A stretch of DNA of 64,000 bases from Sphaerolaimus hirsutus (lineage: Eukaryota; Nematoda; Chromadorea; Monhysterida; Sphaerolaimidae). Positions 12,446-27,100 of this stretch are shown here, piece by piece. The number at the start of each line of letters is the position of its first letter. The first letter of the stretch is position 1. The position numbers were made by a program, and so were the translations under genes. The notes under the pieces were generated by a model that was not told the DNA's origin, searched no databases, and worked only from the letters and a program-made list of their open reading frames with translations. Location: assembly GCA_964036195.1 (NCBI GenBank), contig OZ038456.1, positions 12,896,001 to 12,960,000 of the forward strand, in the 5' to 3' direction.

Positions 12446-12872
12446 CTTATCTGACTGCTCATGCATGAGCTATAAATACGCTCTTTATTTTCCTACCGCG
12501 CCGGCTGCTTCTCTTCTGGCACTCCTTGCGGAATGTGGTCGACAACGGTCCCAGTATATGTGATACTTTTACGTGTGATTACTTCACGTAGTGATGTTTT
12601 TACTTCACGTTGTGATATTTCTTTACAACCGTTTTGCGTTGTTTTAATTTATGGACGTTCTCTGTGTAGAGCATACACAACCGATGGGATTCATACATGA
12701 TGACATTTTCATTAGTAGTCCCAGTTTCCACTAATTGTTCCGGGATCGGGATCCCGGACTTTGGAGTTTCTCGGGATCGGGAATTGAAAAGTTTCGGGAT
12801 CGGGATCGGAACTGCTAAATGCCGGAATTTCACGGGATCCGGGATCGGGATCGGGATCCCGTTTGAACCCTA

Positions 12873-14090
12873 ACCTTCCTGGACAAGTTCACCACCAATT
12901 TTTGGACGCAATATCCTGGCTATGTAAGGGAGTACATACCTAAATATAAGCTGATACTAAGTGGATATGTTGGGCCCACACACGCTAGTTGACATCGGCA
13001 CCAAATGTCAACTGGTGCCGATCCAGATTGAAAGCTTGCTGACGAGCCGACAAATGAAAATTCAAACGCAAACTTTGAATTGGGAACGGAACCAGTTGAC
13101 ATGTGCAAGCGCACATTTCCCCACTTCTCTCTATATATCTGTTCCATGGGCATGGGCACCAATACAAATGGACTTGATACAGTGCCCATTACCATAGCTT
13201 AAGGTTAATACACATGCATATATGGTAGACAGTGGTGTGAATTACAATGCCAGGCAGCCCATTGCGCAGTGCCAAAATGAATCTATAGCATTGTTTTGAA
13301 TGCCAATTGAATCCAATGTTTCTGGCATCCATTGTTTTTGGTGTTTTGGGTCATCTTGTGAAATGTCAGCAAAAACCCCCTAAAAACCAATTTTTTTTGG
13401 CCTTAATCCCGATCCCAAAAAACGCCAATCCCGATCCCGACCCAGAAAGGTCAATCCCGATCCCGAAATCTCAAAAAGCCAATCCCGATCCCGAAAGGCC
13501 AATCCCGATCCCGATCCCGAAATCTCAAAAAAGCAATCCCGATCCCGAAAAGTCAATCCCGTTTGAACCCTAGCCACTGCCTAAAAAAATTGACTTTAAA
13601 AAAACGATAAAGGATGACAGACAAATGGTAGATGGAAATTTCAGTTTAAGCCAATCTTTGTCCCACAATCAAAAAGTTAGTTGACAAAGTTCGCTAGGCG
13701 AGGTGCTAAGATCCAAAGTTATGTAAACAACATAACCCCTAATAAAATGTAAACAACATAACCCCTAATAAAATGTAAACAACATAACCCGTAATTCTTA
13801 TGGAGGCATTTTAGAGGTCATGTTGTTCACAGAACTTTAAACCTCAGACAATCCCCTAACGAACTTTGTAAACCAAGTTGTAAGTGTGGAACAAAAAATT
13901 GGTTTACAGCGAAATTCTTCATCTGCCGTATCTGCCATCCTTTATAGTTTTTAAAAAAAGTCAATTTTTATAGGCAATGGCCCACACTGTAGTGGGTTGT
14001 CAGTGGCTGCCTCACCAGTGGATAGTGGGGGGTGATGTGAAAAAATACTGTGAATCAGTGAAATACTCGCCCTGAGTACAGAAAGCATAA
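12873..14090. repeat. Repeat mosaic shared by both arms
   Basis: Contains a piece of the CTTCCTGGACAAGTTCACCACC foldback family (also 48017-49470). It also has a GTTGACA element (about 12970-13195, with TGGGCCCACACACGCTAGTT and TTGACATGTGCAAG) and half of a GGGATC/TTTGAACCCTAG element (about 13320-13572). The block near 13,590-14,030 has inverted halves around ATGTTGTTCACAG. The same mosaic is present in arm B (61.9-63.0 kb), so it predates the duplication. No gene is seen. Confidence 0.55.
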
Positions 14091-14559
14091 GGCGGCGTTT
14101 ACACGGATTTGCTGTGACGACAAAAAAACGAAATTTTTATAACTGTTCTTGTGCAATCAACGTGAAATATATTACATGTGTGATACCTCAATTGATCGTG
14201 ATTGTGCCAGCTTCACTGCCTGGGGCATATATCAAATTCCATAATTTCCCTAATCACGCACACTAGATCACACTTTTTCATGTTGTTGTAGCTTTGTCGG
14301 AGGGTTTGTTCTACGCGGCCTCACTAGCGAGGCCGCAAAGAACAAACCCTCCGACAAAGCTACGACAACATGAAAAATACATTATCTGTTGTGCATTATT
14401 GCATAATCTATAAAAATTAAATATTGTTCCATGCAATGGGGTCGATCAAATAATGATCAATTGAGGCGTCCGATCTCTATACTTATTGGTTTTCACCCAA
14501 AAACATGGTTGACAAAATCACAATTTTTGTCGTCACAAAGAATCCGTGTAAACAACGCC
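14091..14559. mobile_element. Harbinger-like MITE
   Basis: Ends GGCGGCGTTTACACGGAT and ATCCGTGTAAACAACGCC, flanked by TAA on both sides (14088-14090, 14560-14562). Arm B has the empty site with a single TAA. A 3-bp TWA duplication with GGC/GCC ends fits PIF/Harbinger. The centre (about 14275-14380) is an almost perfect palindrome around CGGCCTCACTAGCGAGGCCG, with arms of some 40 bp. No coding capacity. Confidence 0.75.
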
Positions 14560-15119
14560 TAAAGTAAATTTTTTACTTTTACTCACGACTAAATGAGAGT
14601 AAAATACTTTAATCCCAGAAAGCGTAATGCGAGTAATTTCTTTCTCAGGAAAGTCTGAAAGTGAGTAAAAATACCTTTTCTTTCTGAAAATGTAGAAACG
14701 AGCATGATGTATGTGGGGGCAGTATGGGGCAGGGGCGCAAATAAAAATCAAATTCACCTTACAAAAGTGTCATTCCTGGCATATTTTTGCGCGGCACGGG
14801 AAAGGGGGAGGGCTGCGTACGTCCTAGAATCATGTTGCACATGTGTAGTGTTGATAAAATATCGCGGTATGTGCGATCTTAATCGATCGCTGGGAGTTTG
14901 GATGAGCTGAGAGATTCCGCCATCTAAAAGCCAGCATGACGTAAATTTATGTGTATAGAATAATGCGTAGCGTTACTCGGTTTATATTGGGATCAGAACC
15001 AGTTGACACGACGAGATGCACAGGGTCGTTGACTTTTCGTTTCGTTGCGTGGCTCCAATCTAATGCTCAACTGATTCGTGAGGCACAGGGGTCTCCCCCA
15101 TCCGGCCGTGCAGTACGAC

Positions 15120-15541
15120 TAGGGTTCAAACGGGATCCAAATCCCGGATCCCGTGAAATTCCGGGATTTAGCAGTCCTGATCCCGATCCCGAACATTTTC
15201 AAATCCCGATCCCGATCCCGAGAAACTCCAAAGTTAATAAAAATTAATGGAAATTATAATAAGTCAAAAATGACGTTTTTGCATGCAAAAATGTGAACGC
15301 AAACACCCAGTGTCCATTTTATGCAAATTTTCTCGCATCCAACAGTGTTTTGAGACCTTTATGAACAACTGTGGATGCCAGAACAGTGGCCAAAATCTCT
15401 ATCCCAAGACCCCAATTCCGATCCCGAAAAAATGCCAGTCCCAATCCCGATCCCGTGACCCCAATCCCGGCCAATCCCGATCCCGAAATCTCAAAAAAAC
15501 AAACAATCCCGATCCCGAAAAGTCAATTCCGTTTGAACCCT
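15120..15541. mobile_element. Short GGGATC-type TIR element
   Basis: Starts (T)AGGGTTCAAACGGGATCC and ends CCGTTTGAACCCT(A). The flanking AGTACGAC(T) is duplicated. Arm B shows the uninterrupted site (one base different). Both sub-terminal regions consist of repeated CCCGATCC / GGGATC units. Its halves match the two ends of the 5.85-kb composite at 7022-12872 in inverted orientation, and only some 20-30 bp separate them. It is the non-autonomous form of the same TIR family. Confidence 0.8.
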
Positions 15542-15718
15542 AGTACGACTATCGATTCAACATAAATCCAACAAAAACAACTTCGCAACACTTCATTTGA
15601 TTCCAACAACTGATCAAAACGACACATCGTCAACACGAAACATTCGGCAAACTCAACTAAAAATTATTTCATTCACCCCCAAAACCGGTGGCACTTATCG
15701 CCCATGTTCAGTGGGAAA

Positions 15719-17290
<1,572 letters not shown>

Positions 17291-18167
17291 TTTACTTGGG
17301 TTTTTTTCGAACGGTTTCTGTTATTTTTACAACAAGCGTCAGTTATTCCGATGGATCTTCAGTCGACAATCAGAGCTCATCAGGGGAAAATTAAGGTGTA
17401 TGGGTGATTGGTACTTTTCATTAAATTGTCTGAAAACGGTATGATGGAACAAAGATTACGGTACTCAACAGTGCTTTTATCAATACAGTATTCGGAAAAC
17501 GACATTCTATATCTACCGTAAACAAAATGAAAATTTATCTTTGTCCGAATCGTCAAGTTGAATGGAGCAAATATACGTAATTTCCCATTATTGGCATTTA
17601 GCCACGACACGGGTATTTATGTACTGTTACAAATCAATGGCGAGTTTTCCTTTTTATTGCGACTTTTGCATAAATTTTCCGAGTCTCAAAAATATTTTAG
17701 ATTACTGAATAGAAATACTCGGCAGAATGAACAGGAATAAGAATGAAACCAAATCTAAACGGAGAAAAATTTTATTTCGGGGACATTAAACTCAAAATGC
17801 AGAAAGAACGCAATATTCACCGGAGCTGTACAAAAACGTGTCCTATTTTTGGATCGGGTCATTTATGGCAACTTGGCCTACGTCCAATTTGCTAGTTGCG
17901 TAATGTACGAACGAGAGTAAAAGCTGCCTAATGCTAAATCGCTAAGAATTTGCTCCATTTTGTCAATTTTCATCGTCCTAGTGGGTATTTTCGTCTTTTT
18001 ACACAGTTTATAATGTATGTATTAATGGTCAACTTTTACAGCGATTTCGAAATCTTTGGCCGCCTGCCAACTTTTTACGTAATGGGGTATCTCGGCCATT
18101 TTCCTATGCAAAATCCCTTAAAAACACTAAAAAAATTAAATTATAAAAATATGGGCTGAGCACGAAA

Positions 18168-21100
18168 ATGGGCGACCAACATCAAGTGGCGGTTGTGAAC
18201 GCTGGCCGCGCGCCCGCCCAGCCGCCGAGACCGAACGTGCAGCTGTCATCCAGTGCGTTTCAGTGTCGTTTTTGTTACATTTTTCGGATGCGGGGTAGTT
18301 TTGTCTGACAAACTGTGTCACGGTTGGATGGTTGCCAATTTCCTCCATAAGTGAAACCTAGGACCTTTTTCCAGTATGTAGAGCAGAGACAAACCACGGG
18401 AATTGGTGAAAATTGTTGATTAATTACACTGCCCATTCTCCCATCCATTACGTGATTATTCACACCCCAATTTCCACGGCTTCCCACACGTCGGGGTTTG
18501 GTCTCTCTGGCAGATGTCCAAGAGCCCAGTCACATAAATTGTGCAATGAGGCCAGGCCACCGTCAGTGAGATCGAACCCAGGGCACCTCGCGCGATAAAC
18601 ACGCGCCATACCACTGAGCCAACCGCACACTTAACAGACTTGCTGTTAAGTCCCCTTTAGTAAGCGTTGTTAAGTCCCCAGTAAAGATGCAGTGATGCGT
18701 CTGATCGGCTGCACGCCCCATATACAGCCCCAAGTAGTGCAATCACTACTGCGTGTACGCATGTACAGCCCAAAGTAACCAGCCACACACCCTCACTTAA
18801 TCCGCCGCGCTGCACGGCTCTGCCGCTCCGCCGTATAAATACGCTCCGCGGCATTAATACGCCGGGCCGGTTTGTGCATGAATCGTCACTACCTGAATTG
18901 TCAGTTCCTGAATCGTCACTGTCTGTTCCGCATGTGTACTGAGCCGCAATCGTTCTTATATGCACATGGACTGAGTTGTCAATGTATGAATGGTCAAGAA
19001 TTGTCACTGGTCATTAAAGGAAATGCCGCCCGCCGTGTGCACACAATGTATTTACGTTTTGCGGCATGTTCTTTCAGTATTGAAAAATTGATTATCACTG
19101 CATTTCAGATTCAGTGAAAACAGTGTTCCTTATATTCTACCTTTTTGGTTGTAAACATATTTTATTGTAAACATATTTTATTGTAAACATAGAGAGAATA
19201 AATAAATTCTCAGTAAAAAATGTCTGTTTTTGTATAAACTATGGTTTAACAATTCTGATTTTTGTAAATTACAACAACAAAGAACAACCCTTTAACCATT
19301 TAATTTTTAACAACCCCAATTATAATTTGTGAAAAAACAACGTTTTTTATGACCCCGGTTGAAAATAAGGATAATCTTTTGTTTAGTGACAAAGTGGAAT
19401 TACTTAAAATTAATCTCCAATCTACAAAGGTGTCCACGCCGAAAGCACAGTGGGCTGGTGGAAGTACTTTAGTAGGCAGGTGGAAACACAGAGCACTCGC
19501 ATACGCATGCGATACCCACAAATATTTTGTGACCATTCATGCAAATGTTCATACGCTTTTTGACAATACAGATCTGTGTTCATTAAGGCGAGTGATCATT
19601 CAGTAAGTGACCATTCAAAAAGTGACAATTCACTGAGTGACGATTCAGGAACACACCGCCGGGCCGTACTGCACGCAGCGCGCCCGGCGCAGATGATGTA
19701 GGCTCGCCATCATGGTTTTTTCGAGCCAAGCCGACTCCGCGTCGCATGAGACGCGTTATTTCATATTTTTCAAAAAAGAAATTGGCACATTGCCCATTCC
19801 CCCTGGTTACGCCTAACACTGACGGGAGGCGAAACATTTCCACCTTTCAATCACACATTTCACCCATCCACTCAGCGTGGGCCTCGTGCGGCGAGGTGCA
19901 GCACATATCGAACCTGTCCGACGACCTGTCGCAGCTGTGCGCGTCCGACTTGTACGCCGATGTCACTCTGGTCGTGGGGCACAGCGAATATCCCGCGCAC
20001 AGGGTGCTACTCGCAGCTAGGAGCGAGTATTTTAGGTGGGTTTTGAGATATGTGAGGGTTATGGTAGAGGTTTATAAATGACCGCCTCTTCCGGCCGCCT
20101 GTCTGCGTCCTGGTATTTTTTTTGTTTACGTATACGTCTGTGTATTTTACAGATCCCTTACATTAAAAAAATAAAAATCGTACTTTTCAGGGCACTTCTG
20201 TACGGTGGCTTGCGTGAGACTGCGGCTGATAGAATAGAGCTTCACGATACACACGAGCAGGCATTTTCGGCACTTTTACGCTATATTTACACTGGCAAGG
20301 CATCGCTGACCAACCAAAAGGTGGTTAATAAATGTTTTTTGAAATAATAAAACACGTTCAGGGGTCTCCTAGATTTTGACCCTCCGGGGCTAGATAGCTG
20401 AGCGGCCTCCGGGATAGATAGATAGCTGGGCGGACATTAAATTTTCCTGAAAACGCTGACAGGTACTCCGAGGTACCTCCACCTAATATAACTTTTTCAC
20501 TCATTTGGAATCTTGCCAATTCCTCAAACATTTATCTGGAGTGGGCATAAAAGTGGCGAGTGGAAATTTGGGGGTGGGGGTAAACCTCGCCAAACCGCCC
20601 CCCCATTTGGTTTGGCGCATTTGAAAAACCGCTTGAAATTTGAAAAATAGTTTAGGACTGGTGTTCTCAACGATGAATACCCTGGAGAAATTCGGTTTTG
20701 CATTTGCAAACGTGCAAACATATGGATTCATTTACACCACTTCTCGCTTTTATATCACAGGAAGAGCTTATTTTGGAAATACTTGGCTTGGCGCACAAGT
20801 ACGGTTTTTCGGATTTGGAGAATGCAGTGTCCGAATATCTCAAAGTTGGTTTGTTTTCTCTGGCTGCCCGTCTAAATTTATTTTTCTCCTGCCCATTGAG
20901 GATATCTTTTCTACTTGTCGTTCGCCGCCAATTTGCAATTTTTTTAAATTCATTTTCACTGCGCAGGATCTAAAGCGTTTTTATAATCGGGGTCGTTTAA
21001 AAAAAAAATTCTCCATTTCTCCATTCAAAATTTTGTAACGTTTTTTAAATCAGTGTTGCTGTGTTTTATGTTGCTGCTCACTGTATTTCGATTTTCATCT

Positions 21101-24100
21101 TTTTATTCAAAGTATATCTTCAACAATTGTCGGTTACTATATCGAATCCTATCAAATTCCGACTATAATTTCAATGTAACTAAGGTGTTAACTAGGGTTG
21201 GAAAAAAAACGTTTTTTTTAACTCGATGTTTTTTTTTAAAAAAAAACGTTTTTTTTAAAAAAAAACGTTTTTTTTTAAAAGCTCCCAGATATGACCTAGT
21301 GTCAACATATATAGGTATATCAGACACTGGCAATACTCTGTGATGTTAAATATGACCATATAATGGCTGTGGAGCCATGGGATAGCATTATAAGTGGTGA
21401 TTTGTGTCAAAAATATCCATTTTTCGTCGACATATCGTTCGTATATCGCCTTATAGTCGAATGTTCGAGACTTCAGGTAAAGTTTGGCACGAAATGGTGA
21501 TCAAACAAGGTTATAAAAGGAGGTTGTTACTATGGGAGTGAAGTTACACACTGTGGAGGTACATGGAAGCACATTACCTCAATATTATATATTACAGCAA
21601 CATATGTCGGCTTATTCACCCATGGTAGCACATAGAAATGGATGTTTTGATACTAAAAATGCAACAAAACCAATGAAAACAACCACCAATGTCAATTTGT
21701 GTGTGAAATTGCGCGCTTGCGCGCAAAAATTTTGCAAAATACCCAGTGCTTAGTACTAAAAATAACGGCCGATGTTTTTTTTTTTAAAAAAACATTTCGG
21801 ACGTAGTGTTTAAAAAAAAAAAAAACGTTTAAAAAAAAACATCGGCCAACCCTAGTGTTAACACAATTTCCAAGTACCTTCAAAATTATATGAAAATATC
21901 GATATTATAATGTACGGGCTGAACTTTTCGAATTTATGCCCTTTTTATGCGGTTTATATTCAATTACTTCCGTGTCTTTAACAAAATGAAAAAGCACTCC
22001 CTCTGCAGGCCGTTTTGAACGCGCGCAACTTATGCACTGTTTTTGGCGCGTCGCATCTGTATTCGCTGGGATCGCTCCAAGCGCACTGTTTGCAATACGC
22101 CGACAGGGCTGCACCCGAAGTTCTTGCGAGTGACGGATTTTTACAGCTCAGCGTGGTGTGTCAACTTGTTTTTTACGCAGTATTTTTGACATTTTCATAG
22201 AGATATTGATAGAGATAATCGTGGGATTTGACCAGTATACAAGAGCACATGAACTTATAACGTGATATTTATGTACGTGGAACTTATGTCCCACTTTTGT
22301 TGATATATTCCGGACAGACGGAGTGAGATCATACCACACTCGTTCCAACCAGTACCATAACCATCATGGTCGTACCAATTCAATGTCCTTAATGTCCGGA
22401 TACGCCCACAAGTGGGACATAAGTTACACGGACATAAGTATCTTTTAATGAGTTCATGTGCTCTTGTATACTGCTGATTTGAAGTGGGGGTCACCGAAGC
22501 CCAAATGAGGGGCACCCTTTCTAGTGTGCACTTATTTCGATCTCGGGGCTCTCGGACAAAACCCTGGCGACCCCCTCCCCAACAATGAGGAAAAATTGCT
22601 TCACGCAGGGCGCCGTTGAACAGCTAATATCGCGCGACAGCTTTTGCGCGCCGGAAATCGATGTTTTTCGTGCGGTCAGGCATTGGGCTAAGACGAACTC
22701 CACCGGTTTGTATTTTTTCTTAATTTCATTTACAGGTTGAGAGCTGCACATGCATTTAAGAGTAGTCAGACCGAAGTTAAACATAACCAATTACCCAAAT
22801 TTGGTATACTCGGCGGACATTACACTTAGTATGGAAACCTACCATAACCCATCTGAATAATGAACAAAAAATTATACAGTTTTTCATCATAATATTTCGT
22901 TTTTACTATGGAAGAATAAATCACAAGATTTTATTCATCAAATTATGGTAGGTTTCTGCACATATTTTGCTGTCCGCCGAGATTTAAATGATACCCTGAT
23001 TACTACTTCAACCAAAATACTTAAAATATTCAAACTGTTTCACTTTTACATTATACACACAATTTTATCGACAAACCCTACCAGGTATTCAAGAGGACTG
23101 TCTCAAAAAACTGGTCGGTCATGTTCGATTGTCTCTGATGAAACTCGAAGATTTATTGAATGTTGTCCGACCCAGTTGTCTTTTCACTCCCGACTCCATT
23201 TTGGATGCCATCAAAGAACAGAAAGAGAAAAGGAGTTCTGAATTGAGATATAGAGGATTTATGAGTACGTTCTGTTTGGTTTTTGTTGCATGTTGTTTCT
23301 ATAATGTGTATACTGCAAATCGCACGTTTCAGTTTGAGTCAATATGTAGCCACATTTTCCATTCACATACATATACTCGGCGGATATCACACTTAGCATG
23401 GAAACCTACCATAACCCATGAATAAAAAATGATAGTTTTTTCATCATATTTATAATACATATTTCGTTTTTCTGTGGAATAATCTATCACAAAAATTTAT
23501 TCATTAAATTATGGTAAGATTCTGTACAAAGTATGCACTCCACTTCCTATATGCAAATTTTCCATTGGCAAACAAGTATTGCACACAAGTTTTTATGACT
23601 TTCGGATTATCAATATTTAAGTTCTGGCCTCCAAAAATGTCAATATCAGCTTTCAACAGAAAATGCCGCCAAAATGCGTGTCACAAATAGCGTTTAAATT
23701 CGAGCTGTCGAATAATTCACCGCAATGTTTATGAGCAATTTTCAATCGACCATTTTCAGTGCCCGACTTGAATTTGGCCACCTCCACGCAAGGTGCCCAA
23801 GTGATCGAAGGAGAATTAAAACAGGCACTTTTAAATGGAGATTCGCATAATTATGACATGGAGAGAGGCTTCACAAGACATCCCATAGAAGATAAAGCTA
23901 GCGGCATTGAGGTGGAGTTAGGTTCGTTTGAATTTTCTGTGTATGTGAGTGGATTATTTTTATATGTTTTCTTGCTGGCGAAATTTGGCTGTGTGTTTGA
24001 AATTTGCCAGGGGTTAGTTAGTGTGACGGTCTACGGCCACTCCCAGACCCTGTAAAATGTCAAATTCCGTGCAAATTTGTTAAGTAATGTAAAATGCCCT

Positions 24101-27100
24101 GTAAAATCTCAAAAAGATCACTTGGCGTTTGACATCTTTCGTGGCGTTTTGCATGACTTTTGACACTTTGCATGTCATTTAACAGATTACGGGGCATTTT
24201 GCACGGTCTGGGAGTTGCTCCTGGTGTAGTGATGATCAAAGCACTCAGATTTTGACGCTTTTACATCACCATTTGTGCGGATAGAATATGGGAGGAGAAA
24301 AGGAGTGCACTAAATACATATTTCATGTTTAGCAATCGACCATGAAAGGAGAAAAAACACCATCAAATGTTTTATACATTGCAAAAAATTATACTCACAC
24401 ACATTTCCAGGTCTGCAATGCATAATAAACCATATCCGCCTGTTGTTGTGGGATAAAGATTCCAGATCATATTCATATTTTGTAGAGGTTGGTTGTTGGT
24501 TCAAAAATGTCGCCTTTTTGTGTGTTTTTTTTGCTAAAAAAGGTGATTTTTGAATTCAGGTATCAATGGATAGACACGATTGGCGACGCGTCGTCGATCA
24601 CTCGGCTTTTTTATGCAGAAGTTGGCAAAACTTGTACTTTTCACCCGCTGTTGTCAGGTATTTTTACTTTTTATCGCTACTCACTGTGTAAAGTGTCTAA
24701 TCAAATTTGGCGTTCAAATTTAATTCAGATATATTCGAGTGGTTGGTACGCATAATACGGTAAACAAAGTGTTTCATCTGGTCACGTTGGAAGCTTATTA
24801 CAAGGAGGCCATTTTCAGCATCGATGATGTTACTGGCCTTATGAGTATGTTGTTACATTTATTTTGTGGAGCGAATAGACTGTGTTTTGGCACACTATGG
24901 TGCCATTGGCTTTTGCTGCTTTTTTCTTAGCTACGTTTCAGCATTTATGACACAAAATTTCAAATACCTGCCCCTGCCCGTGTAGTCACTATTTTCCTGT
25001 GTGTTTTTCTACCCCTATGCTACACCATTTATTTACACTATTTTCATAAAGTACAAAGTGTATTTTTTCATCGTTTCTTGAAGCAACTTACTTGTTGATT
25101 GAGGCATATTGACACCCCCCGCCTATTTACTGATTTTAACGTTTCAATAAAACGTCACTTTTTGACGCATATACATTCAATTTCATTTCAGTTGCGAGTG
25201 AAAATGTGGCGACAGTGGAACGCGCCGCATCTGTAATCGAAGGTGTTTCCCGGTCCAGAAACGCACTGCTAAATGGCGACACGCAGAGTTACGATTGGGA
25301 TAATGGGTGCGTTTTGTCTGGTTTGATTTGAAACACATACTAGCCTAGGTGTTTAATTATTTTTCTAAATCTATAGTCTGTGCAAGTTTTACAGCTCTTT
25401 TAATTGTAAATGGAACTCGGAAATGATTAATCGTATAAATGATCGGAATTATTTCTGGTGAAAAAGTCTGACAAGATGTAGACGGCTCGAAACCAACTGT
25501 ACAGTCAGGACGTGAATACGCAGGATTTTTGAGCGGGGGGGGGCGGATTGTATACGGAGCCGGGTGAACGGGGGCGCCCCCCTAAATGTTGGCCCTATAG
25601 TAAAGAAATGGAGCCATGGCGTTGGCTCCATTTGTAGGCGACAACGCATAGCAGTATTGGCGTTGGCGCCACCGTCTACTATATAGGTATCTTTATATAC
25701 CTATATTTCGTATTTACTAGAATCATGTTGGGTACCCGTCTCACGCTGTTAGATTCCGGTGATCATAGTCAAATACAGTCAATCATGTTTGTAGGCACTT
25801 CTAATTTTTTTTGGCCGCAACCGCGCAAATACCCACCCTTTGATTACTGGTGGGTGGGCTAATAATAGGATGGGTATTTGCGCGGTTGGGCGCAAAAAAA
25901 TGTGGAAGTGCCTACAAAATCGCTTTAGAAAACTGCCATTTCTGGCAAATTTTTAGGTCCGGGCCGGGCTGACCATTTCAATAATGAAAGTGTCATATTT
26001 ATAATGCGGTTGAAAATACTTCAGTGCACAAGTGATAAATCTCCAATTTCGATTTGCCGTGTGATCATTACTAGCTGGTAAATTCCTATGTGAACATAAC
26101 CAGCTATAATAAGCGTTTTGTCCGCCGCAGTTACACGTGCCACCAGCTGGGATCTGGCGCCATTGTCGTCCAGTTAGCTCAACCGTACATCATTTCCAGT
26201 GCGCGGTGAGTGCTCTCTTATTGGAGATAACTCAGTAGGGTGGCGCACGGTACAAATTGCGGTGAACAGTACGGTACTGTAAAAAAAAACTTATTTTGCG
26301 GTAAACGGTGCGGTACGGTACGGTAAATTTTTAATAGTGCGGTAAATGGTAGGGTACGGTAAATTTACCGAAATAGCGGTGCGGTGCGGTACATTCTGCC
26401 ACCATATATAGGACTCCGTTTATTTTAGTGGCGCTTTTGAGACGCGGAGACATTGAGAATATTAAACAGTGACATCGTTCCAAATCCAAACTCCGCCCAC
26501 TTGCAGTCTTCTCCTGTGGGACTGCGATGACCGTGCGTACAGCTACTACATTGAAGTGTCCACGGATCAAACGGTGTGGAAGCGAGTTGTTGACAGGTCT
26601 CTGCAAGCGTGCAGGTGCCAGTCCCAGACCCTGTAAAATGTCCTGTAAACTGTCAAATGTCATGCGAAGTGTCAAAAGTCATGTAAAATGCCCGGTAAAA
26701 TGGCAAACGTACGTTTGCAGGGCATTTTACGTGACTTTTACGGTCGACACTTTGCATGACATTTGAAAGTTTACAGGGCATTTTACAGGGTCTGTTACTG
26801 CCCCCAGGAGTTGGCAGACTTTGGTCTTTCACCCCGTTCCCGTTACGTTTGTGAGGATTGTGGGCACGCATAATACGGGTTAGGGCCTGGGGGTGCGACT
26901 GTGTTGTGGGTCTGTGTTGAGATCGTGATATTGAGGGTTAAGTTACGTATTTCCTCGAAATACCCCCAGGGGGTTTATTTTTCAGAGTACAAATTTCGAG
27001 TGGGTATTATTTCGTCGGAAATTTTCGTTATAATTCGTAGTAAAGAGTAGGGTTGGCCGATGTTTTTTTTAAAACGTTTTTTATTTAAAAAAAAACGTTT

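Larger units (their letters stand above)
7022..12872 (+). mobile_element. 5.85-kb TIR-bounded composite carrying a decayed LINE
   Basis: The ends are TAGGGTTCAAACGGGAT and ATCCCGTTTGAACCCTA. The flanks are an exact 8-bp duplication, ACCTTCCT (7014-7021 and 12873-12880). Arm B retains the empty site. About 190 bp inside the left end and 150 bp inside the right end (arrays of GGGATC) match the short element at 15120-15541, so these are true family termini. Between them lie an SGNH-type ORF1 and an endonuclease/reverse transcriptase ORF2 of a LINE, but no DDE transposase. Either a LINE jumped into a MITE, or the LINE is cargo; nested insertion is simpler. A poor candidate inner duplication is acttttgatag (about 7222-7232) against acattttcattag (about 12703). 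Confidence 0.8.

Noticed and set aside
18541..18627. Functional tRNA gene
   Set aside because: The A and B boxes are good, but the acceptor-stem ends do not pair and it lies within a mobile insertion.
21193..21343. Phe/Lys-rich ORFs in the TAGGGTTGG elements
   Set aside because: They are products of T8-A8/ACGTTTTT arrays in the MITE ends; the same peptides occur at 27.1, 27.7 and 39.3 kb.
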